DNA of 64,000 nucleotides from contig NZ_JACHGP010000001.1 of the NCBI RefSeq assembly GCF_014202335.1, forward strand, positions 419,804 to 483,803, read 5' to 3'. The notes under the pieces were generated by a model. It made no database searches, had not been told where the DNA came from, and saw nothing but the letters and a program-made list of their open reading frames with translations. Positions 1 through 8,327 of the stretch are shown in pieces. The stretch's first letter is position 1, and each line of letters begins with the position of its first letter. The position numbers and the translations under genes were made by a program. Source of the stretch: Mycobacterium sp. AZCC_0083. GTDB taxonomy: Bacteria > Actinomycetota > Actinomycetes > Mycobacteriales > Mycobacteriaceae.

Positions 1-2213
1 CGATCCATCCGCTCCGCGCTGTTCGTCTCGACACGCAGCGTGTCGCCCTCGCGCACCAGCGCGGCCCGGATACGGGGCATGCCATGGGTAGTGACGTGTT
101 CGTGCCACCGCGGTGTTTCATCGTCATGAGCCCTGTCGTAGGCCTCGTCCAATGCTGCCTCGACTCGTTCCGGATCGCCGAGACGTACCGTGGCCTGACA
201 GATCGCCAGCGGGTCGCCTTCGGTGTTGGTCAACGTGGCTGGCGCAAACCGCCGACTCAACGCGTCCATCAGCTCCACCGGGTCGGGTTCGGCGTCGAGT
301 AGCTCGATCAACGAATCGCGCTCGTGCAGCGCGATCGGTTCTATGCCGCCAAAGAACTGCACACTGTCGTCGCCGGCGGGCACCACGCGCGCGCAGATCA
401 ATTGACCAGACTTGAGATGGCGGCTGGCCGTCCGCGAGACCACGTCGTGCGTGTCACCACTTCGAACGTCGCGCACGGTCACGCTCACACCCGGTTTGAC
501 GTCCTCCACGTCGAACAGCGACCGTTCCACCAGCAGCCACTGCTCTGCCAACAGCCGCTCGTCGTCGGGCAGCAGAGACCCGCGCACCTCGAGAAACTCT
601 GCGAACGCGCCACCCTCGAACAGCACGACATCCATCACGAGGTCGTCGGCCATTCCTGCGTCCACCGCCTCGAAAAGGTCGTGCGTATGTCGGTATCGCT
701 CATAACCGACCTCGGCCAACAATTCTCGCCATCCGGCGGCATATACGTGATGAGCGGCTTTCTCGTACAACCAGTTCACCCGCTGGGCAAGCGCCAACTG
801 CTCGCGGCCCAGATGGCATTTCTTGTACTTTCGGCCCGACCCACACCAGCACGGCTCGTTGCGGCCGAGGTCGTTGCGCGGCCCGACACGATGCGCCTGC
901 AAGAGCGCCACCAGCGGGTGGTCCAGATCGCCTGCCCGGCGCAACAATGCCAATCCGCGCTCGACATCGCCACGATCAGAAGCGAAGCGCGCCAGGTCGA
1001 TCAGGGGCAGCGGCCAGTCGGGATCCATCGACTCGGCCGCCAACAGTTCGCGCTCCGCCTCCTCGGTATCGCCGAGTCGCTCAAGTGCCACCGCACGCAG
1101 CCACCTCCATGCCACCCGTGCGGCGCGCGGCACCTTGGGCTCCATCATCTCGGCGAGCAGGCCGAGCGCCGCTGCGCCACCGTGATCGCTGCCGACGGTC
1201 TCGGCCACCAGCAGCTGCGCCAGCAGCGGGTCGGCAAGCTGGGCGCCGAGTTCTCCGGTCACGTCGTCAGAGTGGTCGGCAGGCTGCAATGTGGGACTTT
1301 CGTCAGCCTCGTCAGGCGCGTCCGCGTCGGCGTCGTCCGCGTCGTCCGCTTCCGCCAGGATCCGCCAGGTCTGGTCGTACAGCTCCAGCAGCGTGGTGAG
1401 CACCAGTGCGTCGTCGACGTCGATGCCGTGCCGCTCGGCCAGTAGTTCACACCTTCGCTCGAATTGCCAACGGCCGAAGTCGAATCCGCTGGGCGCGATC
1501 GAATCACCGCGCCGCGCCAGACCGTGGTCGTCTACGATCTCGCTCAGCGGCAGTATTGGGTCGGTGAACAGTGCGGCGTCCGCAACGCACGCAGTCCATA
1601 CCGCCGCATCGACATAGGTCGGTTCGTCCGCGTCGAGAGTCGCCGCCAGACGTGCACCTGCCGTGTGCTCCGCGATGACGTCGACCCGTTCGAGGACGAG
1701 TCCCTCTGCGGTCAGCCGTAGGCCGACCGTGTCGCCGTCGGCGACGGTCAGCTTCGCCAGAGTGCCTGGAGCCAGCAGTAACACCGCGACCGGGTCGATC
1801 GCCTCGGGCGGAATGCCCCGCTCCTCAATCAACTGATCGTCGTATCCTGCCACCACGATGTTGGCCGCTGACCCGTCGGCGAGATTCTGGTAGTCCGCAT
1901 GCTGGCACAGTGCAGTGATCGGGCTCAGGTCCGGCGAATGGTTGAGCATGTCATGGGTACATTCGACCGCACTGACCCGATGAGTGAACACCCGCCCGGC
2001 CAGTACCGCCGGCAGCCACACCCATCGGTCGTCGACCAGCTGTCGTGCCGGACAATCCATTTCGAGCAGGTTCCACCGAATGGTGGAGTCCGGATCATCC
2101 ATGCCGCGATCCCGCAAGTGTCGCGCCAGCTCGTCTGTGCGCAACGCACCGTATTGGGTCAGTAGCTCCGCAATGGTCGCAATCTCATCGAACGTCGCCG
2201 CCACGCCGATCAC
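1..2213 (-). CDS. SEC-C motif protein (3' end outside window)
   Basis: Partial gene of about 737 visible residues; the reading frame stays open from the start to the window edge, so the C terminus is missing. The clearest feature is a SEC-C zinc motif near residues 450-465, reading CWCGSGRKYKKCH, the type found at the end of SecA and in many stand-alone proteins. Upstream of it lie an alpha-helical, repeat-like region and a very acidic linker (Asp/Ala/Glu-rich, about 1290-1350). Downstream is a region that looks beta-rich. Start choices are GTG at 2213 or in-frame GTG at 2204; neither has a strong ribosome site. The function is unknown: SEC-C usually marks metal-dependent protein or nucleic-acid binding. 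It lies at the left side of a small accessory patch before hisS. Confidence 0.75.
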   Translation of the reverse strand, partial: MIGVAATFDEIATIAELLTQYGALRTDELARHLRDRGMDDPDSTIRWNLLEMDCPARQLVDDRWVWLPAVLAGRVFTHRVSAVECTHDMLNHSPDLSPITALCQHADYQNLADGSAANIVVAGYDDQLIEERGIPPEAIDPVAVLLLAPGTLAKLTVADGDTVGLRLTAEGLVLERVDVIAEHTAGARLAATLDADEPTYVDAAVWTACVADAALFTDPILPLSEIVDDHGLARRGDSIAPSGFDFGRWQFERRCELLAERHGIDVDDALVLTTLLELYDQTWRILAEADDADDADADAPDEADESPTLQPADHSDDVTGELGAQLADPLLAQLLVAETVGSDHGGAAALGLLAEMMEPKVPRAARVAWRWLRAVALERLGDTEEAERELLAAESMDPDWPLPLIDLARFASDRGDVERGLALLRRAGDLDHPLVALLQAHRVGPRNDLGRNEPCWCGSGRKYKKCHLGREQLALAQRVNWLYEKAAHHVYAAGWRELLAEVGYERYRHTHDLFEAVDAGMADDLVMDVVLFEGGAFAEFLEVRGSLLPDDERLLAEQWLLVERSLFDVEDVKPGVSVTVRDVRSGDTHDVVSRTASRHLKSGQLICARVVPAGDDSVQFFGGIEPIALHERDSLIELLDAEPDPVELMDALSRRFAPATLTNTEGDPLAICQATVRLGDPERVEAALDEAYDRAHDDETPRWHEHVTTHGMPRIRAALVREGDTLRVETNSAERMD

Positions 2214-2351
2214 CCTACGCGGGCGCCGAGACTCACCCCGGAAGTTATCCACAGGCCGCAACCGCGCCAACTCAATCTGTCGGACGCCGGACGGACACTC
2301 GCCCCGCATCGACGCGAGAGCCGAGACCGCGTCATCGGAGATCGGGGACAC

Positions 2352-2666
2352 ATGGGGAACCGGGCGAACTTCGTCCGCGTCAAGGGCCAGGACTGGCAGC
2401 TGTATTACTCGCACTGGGGAGGCTGCCCGATGCTCGACGCACTGATCGGCGGGCCGGAACTCGCGCTGCGGTACGCAGCCTCGCTGCGGCGATGCGAGAA
2501 GAACGAATGGTGTCCCCCAACATGGGCCGACGGCGGCCCTTGCATCCGGCTTCGTGGTCAACCCCGATGCGCTGGGCGACTGCGGCGTTCGCCCAACCAA
2601 GGCTGAGTGGTCCAGCTTCGTCGGCGCGTGCGATTTGATGCGATCCGTCGATGCTGAATCCGCGTA
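2352..2666 (+). pseudogene. YYSHW-family small protein, frameshifted
   Basis: The ATG at 2352 opens a frame starting MGNRANFV and containing LYYSHWGG and KNEW, which I recognise as the start of a small actinobacterial family of unknown function. The expected continuation 'ADGGALxxGxVVNPDA' is split: the first frame carries WADGG to about 2537, and a second frame then carries ASGFVVNPDAL up to a TAG at 2664-2666. A single extra base near the CCC at 2537-2539 would explain this. Read uncorrected, the product is 84 residues with an unrelated Arg-rich tail. It is either a decayed gene or a sequencing error. No partner gene is evident; vapBC follows in the same direction. Family recall is from memory, so the call is tentative. 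Confidence 0.45.
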
Positions 2667-2680
2667 GCCGGGTTGTGCGG

Positions 2681-2710
2681 TGGTACCATTCGACAGGTAG
2701 AAAGGTACCA
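2681..2710 (+). promoter_or_regulatory. Probable VapBC autoregulatory operator
   Basis: Two copies of a GGTACC palindrome sit immediately before the antitoxin start: TGGTACCA at 2681-2688 (perfect 8-bp palindrome) and AGGTACCA at 2703-2710, about two helical turns apart. The second directly abuts the ATG. Paired palindromes over the promoter are the usual arrangement for ribbon-helix-helix VapB repressors. The binding itself is inferred. Confidence 0.55.
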
Positions 2711-2956
2711 ATGGCGCTGAACATCAAGGACGACTCCGTCCACGAGGCGGTCAAGCGAATCACGTCGATCACCGGAGAATCCCAAGCTCAGGCGGTGGCG
2801 ACGGCGGTGCGTGAGCGGCTGGCCAGGTTGGAGAGCGACGAACTTGCCGCCCGGCTCCTGGCCATCGGTCACAAGAGCGCAAGCCGCATGAGCGCCGACG
2901 CCAAGGCGCTAGATCACGGCGCTCTGCTCTACGACGACCGGGGGCTCCCGGCGTGA
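2711..2956 (+). CDS. vapB: VapB-family antitoxin
   Basis: An 81-residue protein beginning [17 protein letters not shown], the N-terminal pattern of the VapB antitoxin group that pairs with PIN-domain toxins. The N-terminal part should form the DNA-binding strand-helix-helix; the C-terminal part (around [15 protein letters not shown]) should wrap the toxin. The ATG at 2711 is preferred over an in-frame ATG at 2651 because the family starts here and the paired GGTACC palindromes lie just upstream. The stop overlaps the toxin start by 4 bp, giving translational coupling. Likely autoregulated as a VapB-VapC complex. Which numbered VapB of M. tuberculosis is closest cannot be settled by eye. Confidence 0.82.
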   Translation: MALNIKDDSVHEAVKRITSITGESQAQAVATAVRERLARLESDELAARLLAIGHKSASRMSADAKALDHGALLYDDRGLPA

Positions 2957-3351
2957 TCGTCGATACGTCGGCCGTGATCGCGATCCTTACTGCCGAGGAC
3001 GACGCGGCGATCTACGCTCACGCGATCGCGGATGCCAGCGCGCGAAGACTGTCGGCTGCGAGCTATCTCGAGTGCGGGATTGTTCTGGACAACCAACGAG
3101 ATCCTGTCATCAGCAGAAGCCTTGACGAGCTACTTGCGGAGGCGGAGTTCACGATCGAGCCGGTGACCGAGCAGCAGGCGCGGTTGGCCCGTCGGGCCTA
3201 CGCGGACTTCGGCAGGGGCAGCGGTCACCCTGCCCGACTGAACTTCGGCGATTGCCTGTCTTACGCGCTGGCACTAGACACGCGGGAGCCGCTGTTGTGG
3301 AAGGGCGACGACTTCGGGCATACGGGTATTGCGTCCGCACTCGATCGGTAG
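2953..3351 (+). CDS. vapC: VapC-family PIN-domain ribonuclease toxin
   Basis: A 132-residue PIN-domain protein starting with GTG inside the antitoxin stop. The metal-binding acidic residues expected for VapC are visible: Asp4 in MIVDTSAV, the Glu in ASYLECGI near residue 40, the Asp of [10 protein letters not shown] near residue 100, and Asp-Asp in KGDDFGHT near residue 118. PIN toxins of this type cleave specific tRNAs or rRNA and arrest translation when VapB is degraded. The frame is complete and no key residue is missing, so the pair looks functional. The downstream 113 bp to the next gene hold no recognised feature. Confidence 0.85.
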   Translation: MIVDTSAVIAILTAEDDAAIYAHAIADASARRLSAASYLECGIVLDNQRDPVISRSLDELLAEAEFTIEPVTEQQARLARRAYADFGRGSGHPARLNFGDCLSYALALDTREPLLWKGDDFGHTGIASALDR

Positions 3352-3464
3352 GTACGCAGCGCGCGTCAACAAATGATGACGCCCCCAGAACGGCAGGTGG
3401 TCCGGCGAAGAGCTCAAGCTGCTGGCGCCGGCCCGGTCTGGCCAGGACGGTGAAGGCTCGCGGA

Positions 3465-3836
3465 TCATTCACTCAGTTCGAAGCGCGGTTGTGCTCCGGA
3501 GATCCGAACTGCACCCCAATCGCCCTCCGCGACAAAGGCACCGCCGTCCACCGTGAGGGCGTCGATGTTCCCGAGATCCTCGTCGCCGGAAGCGTCGGTG
3601 TAGTGACTGCCATTCCGGTTGACCCGTACGACGTGAGTGACATCGGGGAAGAGCAGACTTCCGCGCGCGTAGCAGTAATGCTCGCCCGGTCGGTGTGAGC
3701 GATAGGCGGGGTGCTCCGGCGTCAGGACCGCGTCCAAGTAGAAGACGACCTGCTCCGAAGACTCCGAAATGCCAAGAACGTAGCTGTCCTCGAGATAGAC
3801 ACCGGCCAACACGGGAAGGCTCCTGTAGTCGATCAT
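3465..3836 (-). CDS. Hypothetical protein, immunity-like
   Basis: A 123-residue soluble acidic protein (starts MIDYRSLPVLAGVYLEDSYV) with no signal peptide or membrane segment. I do not recognise a named domain. The composition and predicted alternating beta-strands (VYLEDSYVLGI, VVFYLDAVL, HVVRVNRNG, GDWGAVRI) resemble small actinobacterial proteins that sit beside secreted toxin genes. It follows the 86-residue gene at 3870-4130 by 33 bp on the same strand, so the two may be one operon. The ribosome site is weak. Role as an immunity protein is inference from size and context only. Confidence 0.6.
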   Translation of the reverse strand: MIDYRSLPVLAGVYLEDSYVLGISESSEQVVFYLDAVLTPEHPAYRSHRPGEHYCYARGSLLFPDVTHVVRVNRNGSHYTDASGDEDLGNIDALTVDGGAFVAEGDWGAVRISGAQPRFELSE

Positions 3837-3869
3837 CGACTCATCACTTTGGCTGAATCACGATGACAC

Positions 3870-4130
3870 TCAGGGCCACTCGTTGACGCGAGCAGCGTTG
3901 AACTGCGCGAGCACCGCACTGACAGCCTGTCCGTAATCGGTCGGTTCCCAGTCGTCGTCTAGGTTGTCGATCACCTCGTCACTGATGACCGTCGTGATTT
4001 CCTCGGCGTCCGAGGGTGAAATGACGTCGGCTTGCCGAACCCGCTCGAGCAGAGGTGGGCTTCGACGAGCCAGGATCTCGTTGAGGAGCTCCACATGCGC
4101 GGTGCCGAGAAAACTGAAGCGGCTGTCCAT
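3870..4130 (-). CDS. Small acidic protein, probable toxin-immunity type
   Basis: An 86-residue protein starting MDSRFSFLGTAHVELLNEIL and ending ARVNEWP; helical and acidic, with no signal peptide. The start is set by an AGGAGA ribosome site just before the ATG at 4130. The frame continues open upstream into a different kind of sequence (see 4131-4253) that reads like the end of a secreted ribonuclease-type toxin, which is why an immunity role is proposed. The open frame upstream is not evidence for one long protein: the strong ribosome site and the homolog-like start argue for 86 residues. No characterised family was recognised. Confidence 0.6.
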   Translation of the reverse strand: MDSRFSFLGTAHVELLNEILARRSPPLLERVRQADVISPSDAEEITTVISDEVIDNLDDDWEPTDYGQAVSAVLAQFNAARVNEWP

Positions 4131-4253
4131 TCGTTCTCCTGCCGTCCCGTAACTGTTGTCGGGCCAACCGGTGATGACTTTGCCCTGCTCGCTCAGGACG
4201 ACGGTGACCATGGCGGTGTTCGGTGGCACACGGTAGGTCAGCGGCCGCCGAAC
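4131..4253 (-). pseudogene. Remnant of a toxin C-terminal domain
   Basis: In frame with, and immediately upstream of, the 86-residue gene lies about 40 codons encoding LTYRVPPNTAMVTVVL and GKVITGWPDNSYGTAG. A final strand pattern 'VxVVLxxxGKVITxxP' is typical of the last part of BECR-fold RNase toxins and RNase A-like contact-dependent toxins. There is no start codon with a ribosome site and no toxin body: the sequence is cut off at about 4254, where an intergenic repeat begins, followed by hisS. Interpreted as the tail of a toxin gene whose 5' part has been lost while its immunity gene survives. Confidence 0.4.
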
Positions 4254-4317
4254 GCGCGCAAAATGCCGACGAATTGCGGCGTGTCGCGCAACAAACACGC
4301 GCGCTCGCGGGGAGGGG
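4254..4317. repeat. Intergenic repeat family A, copy 1
   Basis: A 64-bp element lying directly against the hisS stop codon. It matches the element at 60371-60440 through the blocks GCGCGCAAA, CGGCGTGTCGC, ACACGCGCGCTCGCGG and GAGGGG. In the other copy the ends form an inverted repeat GCGAGCGCGC / GCGCGCTCGC; here the left arm is degraded. Likely a transcribed palindromic or terminator-like element at a gene 3' end. Confidence 0.7.
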
Positions 4318-5577
4318 CTAGGCCAAGCGGGACAGCACCTCGGCGACGACGGCATCCGCTGCGACGTCGACCTGCTCACCCGTCGACAGATCCTTGACGC
4401 CGACCGTGCCCGCCTCGATGTCACGGTCACCGGCGACCAGCGCCACCGACGCGCCAGACCGGTCGGCGGCACGCATGGCGCCCTTGAGCCCGCGGTCGCC
4501 GTAGGCCAGGTCCACTCGCACGCCCTTGGCGCGCAGCGCCGCGACCACCTTGACCAGCTCCAGCTTGGCGGCATCGCCGAGTGGCACCGCGAACACGTCG
4601 ACGGCGGTCGTCGCCCCGACCGTCTTGCCCTCGGCCTTCAGCGCCAGCATCGTGCGGTCGACGCCGAGCCCGAACCCGATGCCGGACAGATCCTGTCCAC
4701 CGAGCTGACGCATCAGCCCGTCGTAACGACCGCCGCCGCCGATCCCCGACTGGGCACCAAGCCCGTCGTGCACGAACTCGAACGTCGTCTTCGTGTAGTA
4801 GTCCAGCCCACGGACCATCCGCGGGTTGATCACGTACGGCACGCCGAGCAGGTCGAGATGCGCCTGCACGGTGTCGAAGTGCTGCTTGGCGACGTCGGAC
4901 AGGTGATCGAGCATCAACGGCGCGTCGGCCGTCATCTCGCGGACGTGGGGTCGCTTGTCGTCGAGCACCCGCAGCGGATTGATCTCGGCGCGCTTGCGGG
5001 TTTCTTCGTCGAGGTCGAGCTTGAACAGGAAGTCCTGCAACAGTTCCCGATACTGCGGGCGGCACGTGTCGTCGCCGAGCGAGGTGAGCTCGAGCCGGAA
5101 GCCGTCCAGCCCAAGCGACCGGAACCCGGCGTCGGCGACGGCGATGACCTCGGCGTCCAGCGCTGGGTCGTCGATCCCGATGGCCTCGATGCCCACCTGC
5201 TGCAGCTGCCGGTAGCGGCCCGCCTGCGGGCGCTCGTAGCGGAAGAACGGGCCGGAGTAGGCCAGCTTGGCGGGCAGCGGCCCGCGGTCGATGCCGTGCT
5301 CGATGACCGCGCGCATCACCCCTGCGGTGCCCTCCGGCCGCAGCGTCACGGACCGCTCGCCGCGGTCGGCGAACGTGTACATCTCCTTGCTGACGACGTC
5401 GGTGGACTCGCCGACGCCCCGCGCGAACAACGCCGTGTCCTCGAAGACGGGCAGCTCGACGTAGCCGTAGCCGGCTAGGCGCGCAGCCTCGAGCAGACCG
5501 TGGCGGACCGCGACGAACTGCGCGGACTCGGGCGGGAGGTAATCGGGGACGCCCTTTGGCGCCTGAAACTCAGTCAC
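4318..5577 (-). CDS. hisS: Histidine--tRNA ligase
   Basis: A 419-residue class II aminoacyl-tRNA synthetase that charges tRNA-His in the cytoplasm. All family landmarks are present: class II motif 2 ([15 protein letters not shown] with the following QVGIEAIG), the histidine-specific [13 protein letters not shown] motif, motif 3 ([13 protein letters not shown]), and a C-terminal anticodon-binding domain ([17 protein letters not shown] onward). Length is normal. It starts with GTG at 5577, directly after the stop of the upstream metallo-hydrolase gene, so the two are probably co-transcribed as in M. tuberculosis (Rv2580c-Rv2581c order). The 3' end abuts repeat copy A1. Confidence 0.97.
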   Translation of the reverse strand: MTEFQAPKGVPDYLPPESAQFVAVRHGLLEAARLAGYGYVELPVFEDTALFARGVGESTDVVSKEMYTFADRGERSVTLRPEGTAGVMRAVIEHGIDRGPLPAKLAYSGPFFRYERPQAGRYRQLQQVGIEAIGIDDPALDAEVIAVADAGFRSLGLDGFRLELTSLGDDTCRPQYRELLQDFLFKLDLDEETRKRAEINPLRVLDDKRPHVREMTADAPLMLDHLSDVAKQHFDTVQAHLDLLGVPYVINPRMVRGLDYYTKTTFEFVHDGLGAQSGIGGGGRYDGLMRQLGGQDLSGIGFGLGVDRTMLALKAEGKTVGATTAVDVFAVPLGDAAKLELVKVVAALRAKGVRVDLAYGDRGLKGAMRAADRSGASVALVAGDRDIEAGTVGVKDLSTGEQVDVAADAVVAEVLSRLA

Positions 5578-6240
5578 TTACGACAAACCTTCGAGGAATG
5601 GGTTGGTACGACGCTCAGCGCCGATGGTGGTCTTCGGACCGTGCCCAGGTAGTACCACGGTGTCGTCGTCGAGCACCAGCAGTTTTGTCACGATCGAGTT
5701 GAGCAGGTCGCGGCCGCTCCCCCCTGGCAGGTCGGTGCGGCCGATGGATTGCTTGAACAGGGTGTCACCGCTGAACGCCATATCGGTCGGGCCGTCGGTG
5801 ACGCGGAAGACGACCGACCCCTTGGTGTGGCCAGGGGTGTGGTCGACCGCCACCGTGATGCCGCCGAGTTCGATCTTGTCGCCGTCACGGTCCAGTTCGA
5901 CGAGTTGGCGGGGTTCCTGGAACAAGGCGCCGAAGGCCACCTGCGCCAACCGCGGACCGAAACCCTTGATCGGGTCGACCAGCATGTGCCGGTCCTCGGG
6001 GTGCACGTACACCGGGCAGCCGTACGTGTCGGCCACCTTCTGCGCCGACCACATGTGATCGATGTGGCCGTGGGTGAGGAGCACAGCCGCGGGGGTCAAC
6101 CGGTTCTCGTCGAGGATGCGGCGCAGCGGCCCGAACGCACGCTGGCCCGGATCGACGACGATGGCGTCGGCCCCGGCCCGTGGCGCGAGGACGTAGCAGT
6201 TGCACTGCAACATCCCTGCAGGAAACCCCGTGAGCAACAC
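5578..6240 (-). CDS. Metallo-beta-lactamase-fold hydrolase (glyoxalase II-like)
   Basis: A 220-residue MBL-fold hydrolase with the zinc motif HGHIDH at residues 57-62, a further metal-ligand histidine in VDHTPGHTKGS, the Asp in FSGDTLF and the late His in VLPGHGPKT. Glyoxalase II-type enzymes hydrolyse thioesters, but substrate cannot be read from sequence. The GTG at 6240 (VLLTGFPAGM) is chosen because relatives start there; an in-frame start at 6282 would add 14 residues. It abuts hisS and is divergent from the cyclophilin gene, the same layout as Rv2581c/Rv2582 in M. tuberculosis. Confidence 0.88.
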   Translation of the reverse strand: MLLTGFPAGMLQCNCYVLAPRAGADAIVVDPGQRAFGPLRRILDENRLTPAAVLLTHGHIDHMWSAQKVADTYGCPVYVHPEDRHMLVDPIKGFGPRLAQVAFGALFQEPRQLVELDRDGDKIELGGITVAVDHTPGHTKGSVVFRVTDGPTDMAFSGDTLFKQSIGRTDLPGGSGRDLLNSIVTKLLVLDDDTVVLPGHGPKTTIGAERRTNPFLEGLS

Positions 6241-6374
6241 GTCGCCCAGTTTCCCACCTCGCGTTCGCGTGGGTCGCGGCACCTACGCTCAGCATTGCCT
6301 GGCACACTCGGTGCCGACTTATGAGCGTGGTCGCCGTCCCGGCGACTGGTTCGAACACGAGGAGGACTGCGGCG

Positions 6375-7250
6375 GTGCCGACCAACGAACAGCGGCGGGC
6401 AACGGCCAAGCGCAAACTTGAGCGGCAGCTCGAGCGGAGGGCAGCCCAGGCCAAAAGACGACGCCTCTTGACGATCATCGGCTCGGCGGTCGGCGCAGTC
6501 CTGCTGATCGGTGCCATCGTGGCGACCGTCATCGTCACCAACAAGGATTCGCACAGCAACACCGCCTCGGCGGACACCCCGACGTCTCCGACCTCGGCGC
6601 TGCCCGCACCCCCTGCGGACGGGAAGCTCCCGCCGTTCACCGCGCCCGCCGACCTCGGCGCGAACTGCCAGTACCCGGCGGCCGAGGCCGCGAGCAAGAA
6701 GGTCAACCCTCCGCGCACCGGCAAGGTGCCGACCGATCCTGCGCAGATCAGCGCGAGCATGAGCACCAACCAGGGCAACATCGGCCTGCAGTTGGACAAC
6801 GCCAAGGCGCCGTGCACCGTCAACAGCTTCGCCAGCCTGGCGCAGCAGGGCTACTTCAACGACACCCCGTGCCACCGCCTGACCACGGGCGGGCTCGCGG
6901 TCCTGCAGTGCGGTGACCCGACCGGTCAAGGCACCGGAGGTCCCGGCTACCAGTTCGCCAACGAGTACCCGACCACGCAGTATCAGCCCGACAACCCGGC
7001 GTTGCAACAGCCGGTGCTGTACCCGCGCGGCACGCTGGCCATGGCCAACGCCGGACCTGGCACCAACGGCAGCCAGTTCTTCCTGGTCTACCAGGACTCG
7101 CAGCTGCCGCCGAACTACACCGTGTTCGGCACCATCGATCAGACGGGCCTTGCCACTCTGGACAAGATCGCGGCCGGCGGAGTCGATGGCGGCGGCGGAG
7201 ACGGCAAGCCGAAGCTGCCGGTGCAGATCAAGTCGATCGCGCTGGACTAA
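6375..7250 (+). CDS. ppiB: Membrane-anchored cyclophilin-type peptidyl-prolyl isomerase
   Basis: A 291-residue protein: a very basic N terminus (QRRATAKRKLERQLERR), one membrane segment at about residues 31-55, a Ser/Thr/Pro linker, then an extracytoplasmic cyclophilin domain. Cyclophilin landmarks include TPCHRLTTGG, QCGDPTGQGTGGPGY, LAMANAGPGTNGSQFFLV and FGTIDQTGL. The GTG at 6375 is chosen because GAGGAGG lies 8-9 bp upstream and the M. tuberculosis PpiB starts similarly; an in-frame ATG at 6321 is less likely. It should assist folding of exported proteins. A second cyclophilin gene follows 14 bp downstream. Confidence 0.92.
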   Translation: MPTNEQRRATAKRKLERQLERRAAQAKRRRLLTIIGSAVGAVLLIGAIVATVIVTNKDSHSNTASADTPTSPTSALPAPPADGKLPPFTAPADLGANCQYPAAEAASKKVNPPRTGKVPTDPAQISASMSTNQGNIGLQLDNAKAPCTVNSFASLAQQGYFNDTPCHRLTTGGLAVLQCGDPTGQGTGGPGYQFANEYPTTQYQPDNPALQQPVLYPRGTLAMANAGPGTNGSQFFLVYQDSQLPPNYTVFGTIDQTGLATLDKIAAGGVDGGGGDGKPKLPVQIKSIALD

Positions 7251-7264
7251 GGCCGCCACCGGCC

Positions 7265-8272
7265 GTGACCATCCCACCCGCGCCTTACCCGCCTCCACCG
7301 CCGTACGGCCCGCCTGGCGGCTTCTACGGGTATCCGCAGCCACGGCCCACCAACGGCATGGCCATCGCGTCGCTGGTCTGTGCGTTCCTGTTCGCGCCCC
7401 TTGGCATCGTGTTCGGGCACATCTCGATGTCGCAGATCAAGCGGACCGGTGAGCAGGGGCGGGGGCTGGCGATCGCCGGGCTGATCATCAGCTACGTACT
7501 GACCATCCTGACCATCCTCGTGGTGGTGGCCACCATCGTCTTCGCCGCCTTCGCGATCCAGATGACCAACTGGCTCGGCGTCCCGTTCAGGCCCAACCTG
7601 GACTACCCGGGCCCGACGGGCTCTTCACAGCCGGCCAGTGCCCTGCCGACGTTCAAACCGCCCGCCACGCTGGGGTCCAACTGCCAGTACCCGGCCACGA
7701 CGGAGAAGGCGAGCAAGCCGAACACGCTGCCGCAGCAGGGGCGGACGTCGACCACACCTGCGACGATCGCCGCGACGATCGTCACCAACGACGGCCCGAT
7801 CGGCTTGCAGCTCGACAACGCCAAGTCGCCGTGCACCGTCAACAGCTTCATCAGCCTCGCCAAGCAGGGGTACTTCGACGGCACGCCATGCCACCGCTTG
7901 ACCACGTCCCAGGTGCTCGGCGTATTGCAGTGCGGTGACCCGACGGGGCTCGGCACCGGCGGGCCCGGCTACCGATTCCCCAACGAGTACCCCACGAATC
8001 AGTACAAGTTGACCGACCCCGCGCTGACGGCGCCCGCGCTGTACCCGCGCGGCTCGCTGGTGATGGCCAATACCGGGCCTGGCACCAACGGCAGCCAGTT
8101 CTACCTGGTGTACCAGGACTCACAGCTGCCGCCGACGTACACGCTGTTCGGCACGGTCGACGCGACGGGCCTTGCCACCGTTGGTCAGATCGCGGGCGCA
8201 GGGGTTCAGGACGGCAGCGACGATGGCAAGCCCGCGACCGACGTGACCATCACGTCGGTGCAGGTGAAGTAG
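7265..8272 (+). CDS. DUF4190-cyclophilin fusion, second peptidyl-prolyl isomerase
   Basis: A 335-residue protein with a Pro/Tyr/Gly-rich cytoplasmic N terminus, then two membrane segments of a DUF4190 domain (NGMAIASLVCAFLFAPLGI and GLAIAGLIISYVLTILTI). The C-terminal cyclophilin domain closely matches its upstream neighbour: TPCHRLTT, QCGDPTGLGTGGPGY, NTGPGTNGSQFYLVYQDSQL. The cyclophilin portions are paralogous; the membrane portions are not, so duplication was followed by or combined with domain exchange. GTG start at 7265, 14 bp after the previous stop, so probably co-transcribed. M. tuberculosis has only one cyclophilin at this place, as far as I recall. Confidence 0.88.
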   Translation: MTIPPAPYPPPPPYGPPGGFYGYPQPRPTNGMAIASLVCAFLFAPLGIVFGHISMSQIKRTGEQGRGLAIAGLIISYVLTILTILVVVATIVFAAFAIQMTNWLGVPFRPNLDYPGPTGSSQPASALPTFKPPATLGSNCQYPATTEKASKPNTLPQQGRTSTTPATIAATIVTNDGPIGLQLDNAKSPCTVNSFISLAKQGYFDGTPCHRLTTSQVLGVLQCGDPTGLGTGGPGYRFPNEYPTNQYKLTDPALTAPALYPRGSLVMANTGPGTNGSQFYLVYQDSQLPPTYTLFGTVDATGLATVGQIAGAGVQDGSDDGKPATDVTITSVQVK

Positions 8273-8327
8273 TCACGATCCGCCGCCGGCCGTTCTAGGG
8301 TCGTGATGTGCTAGGCGCAGGTTCGCG

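Noticed and set aside
324..1445. A 373-codon open frame on the + strand
   Set aside because: It is antisense to the SEC-C gene, whose frame is continuous and has a clear zinc motif. The + frame has no domain character and is His/Arg/Gln-rich as expected of a shadow in GC-rich DNA.
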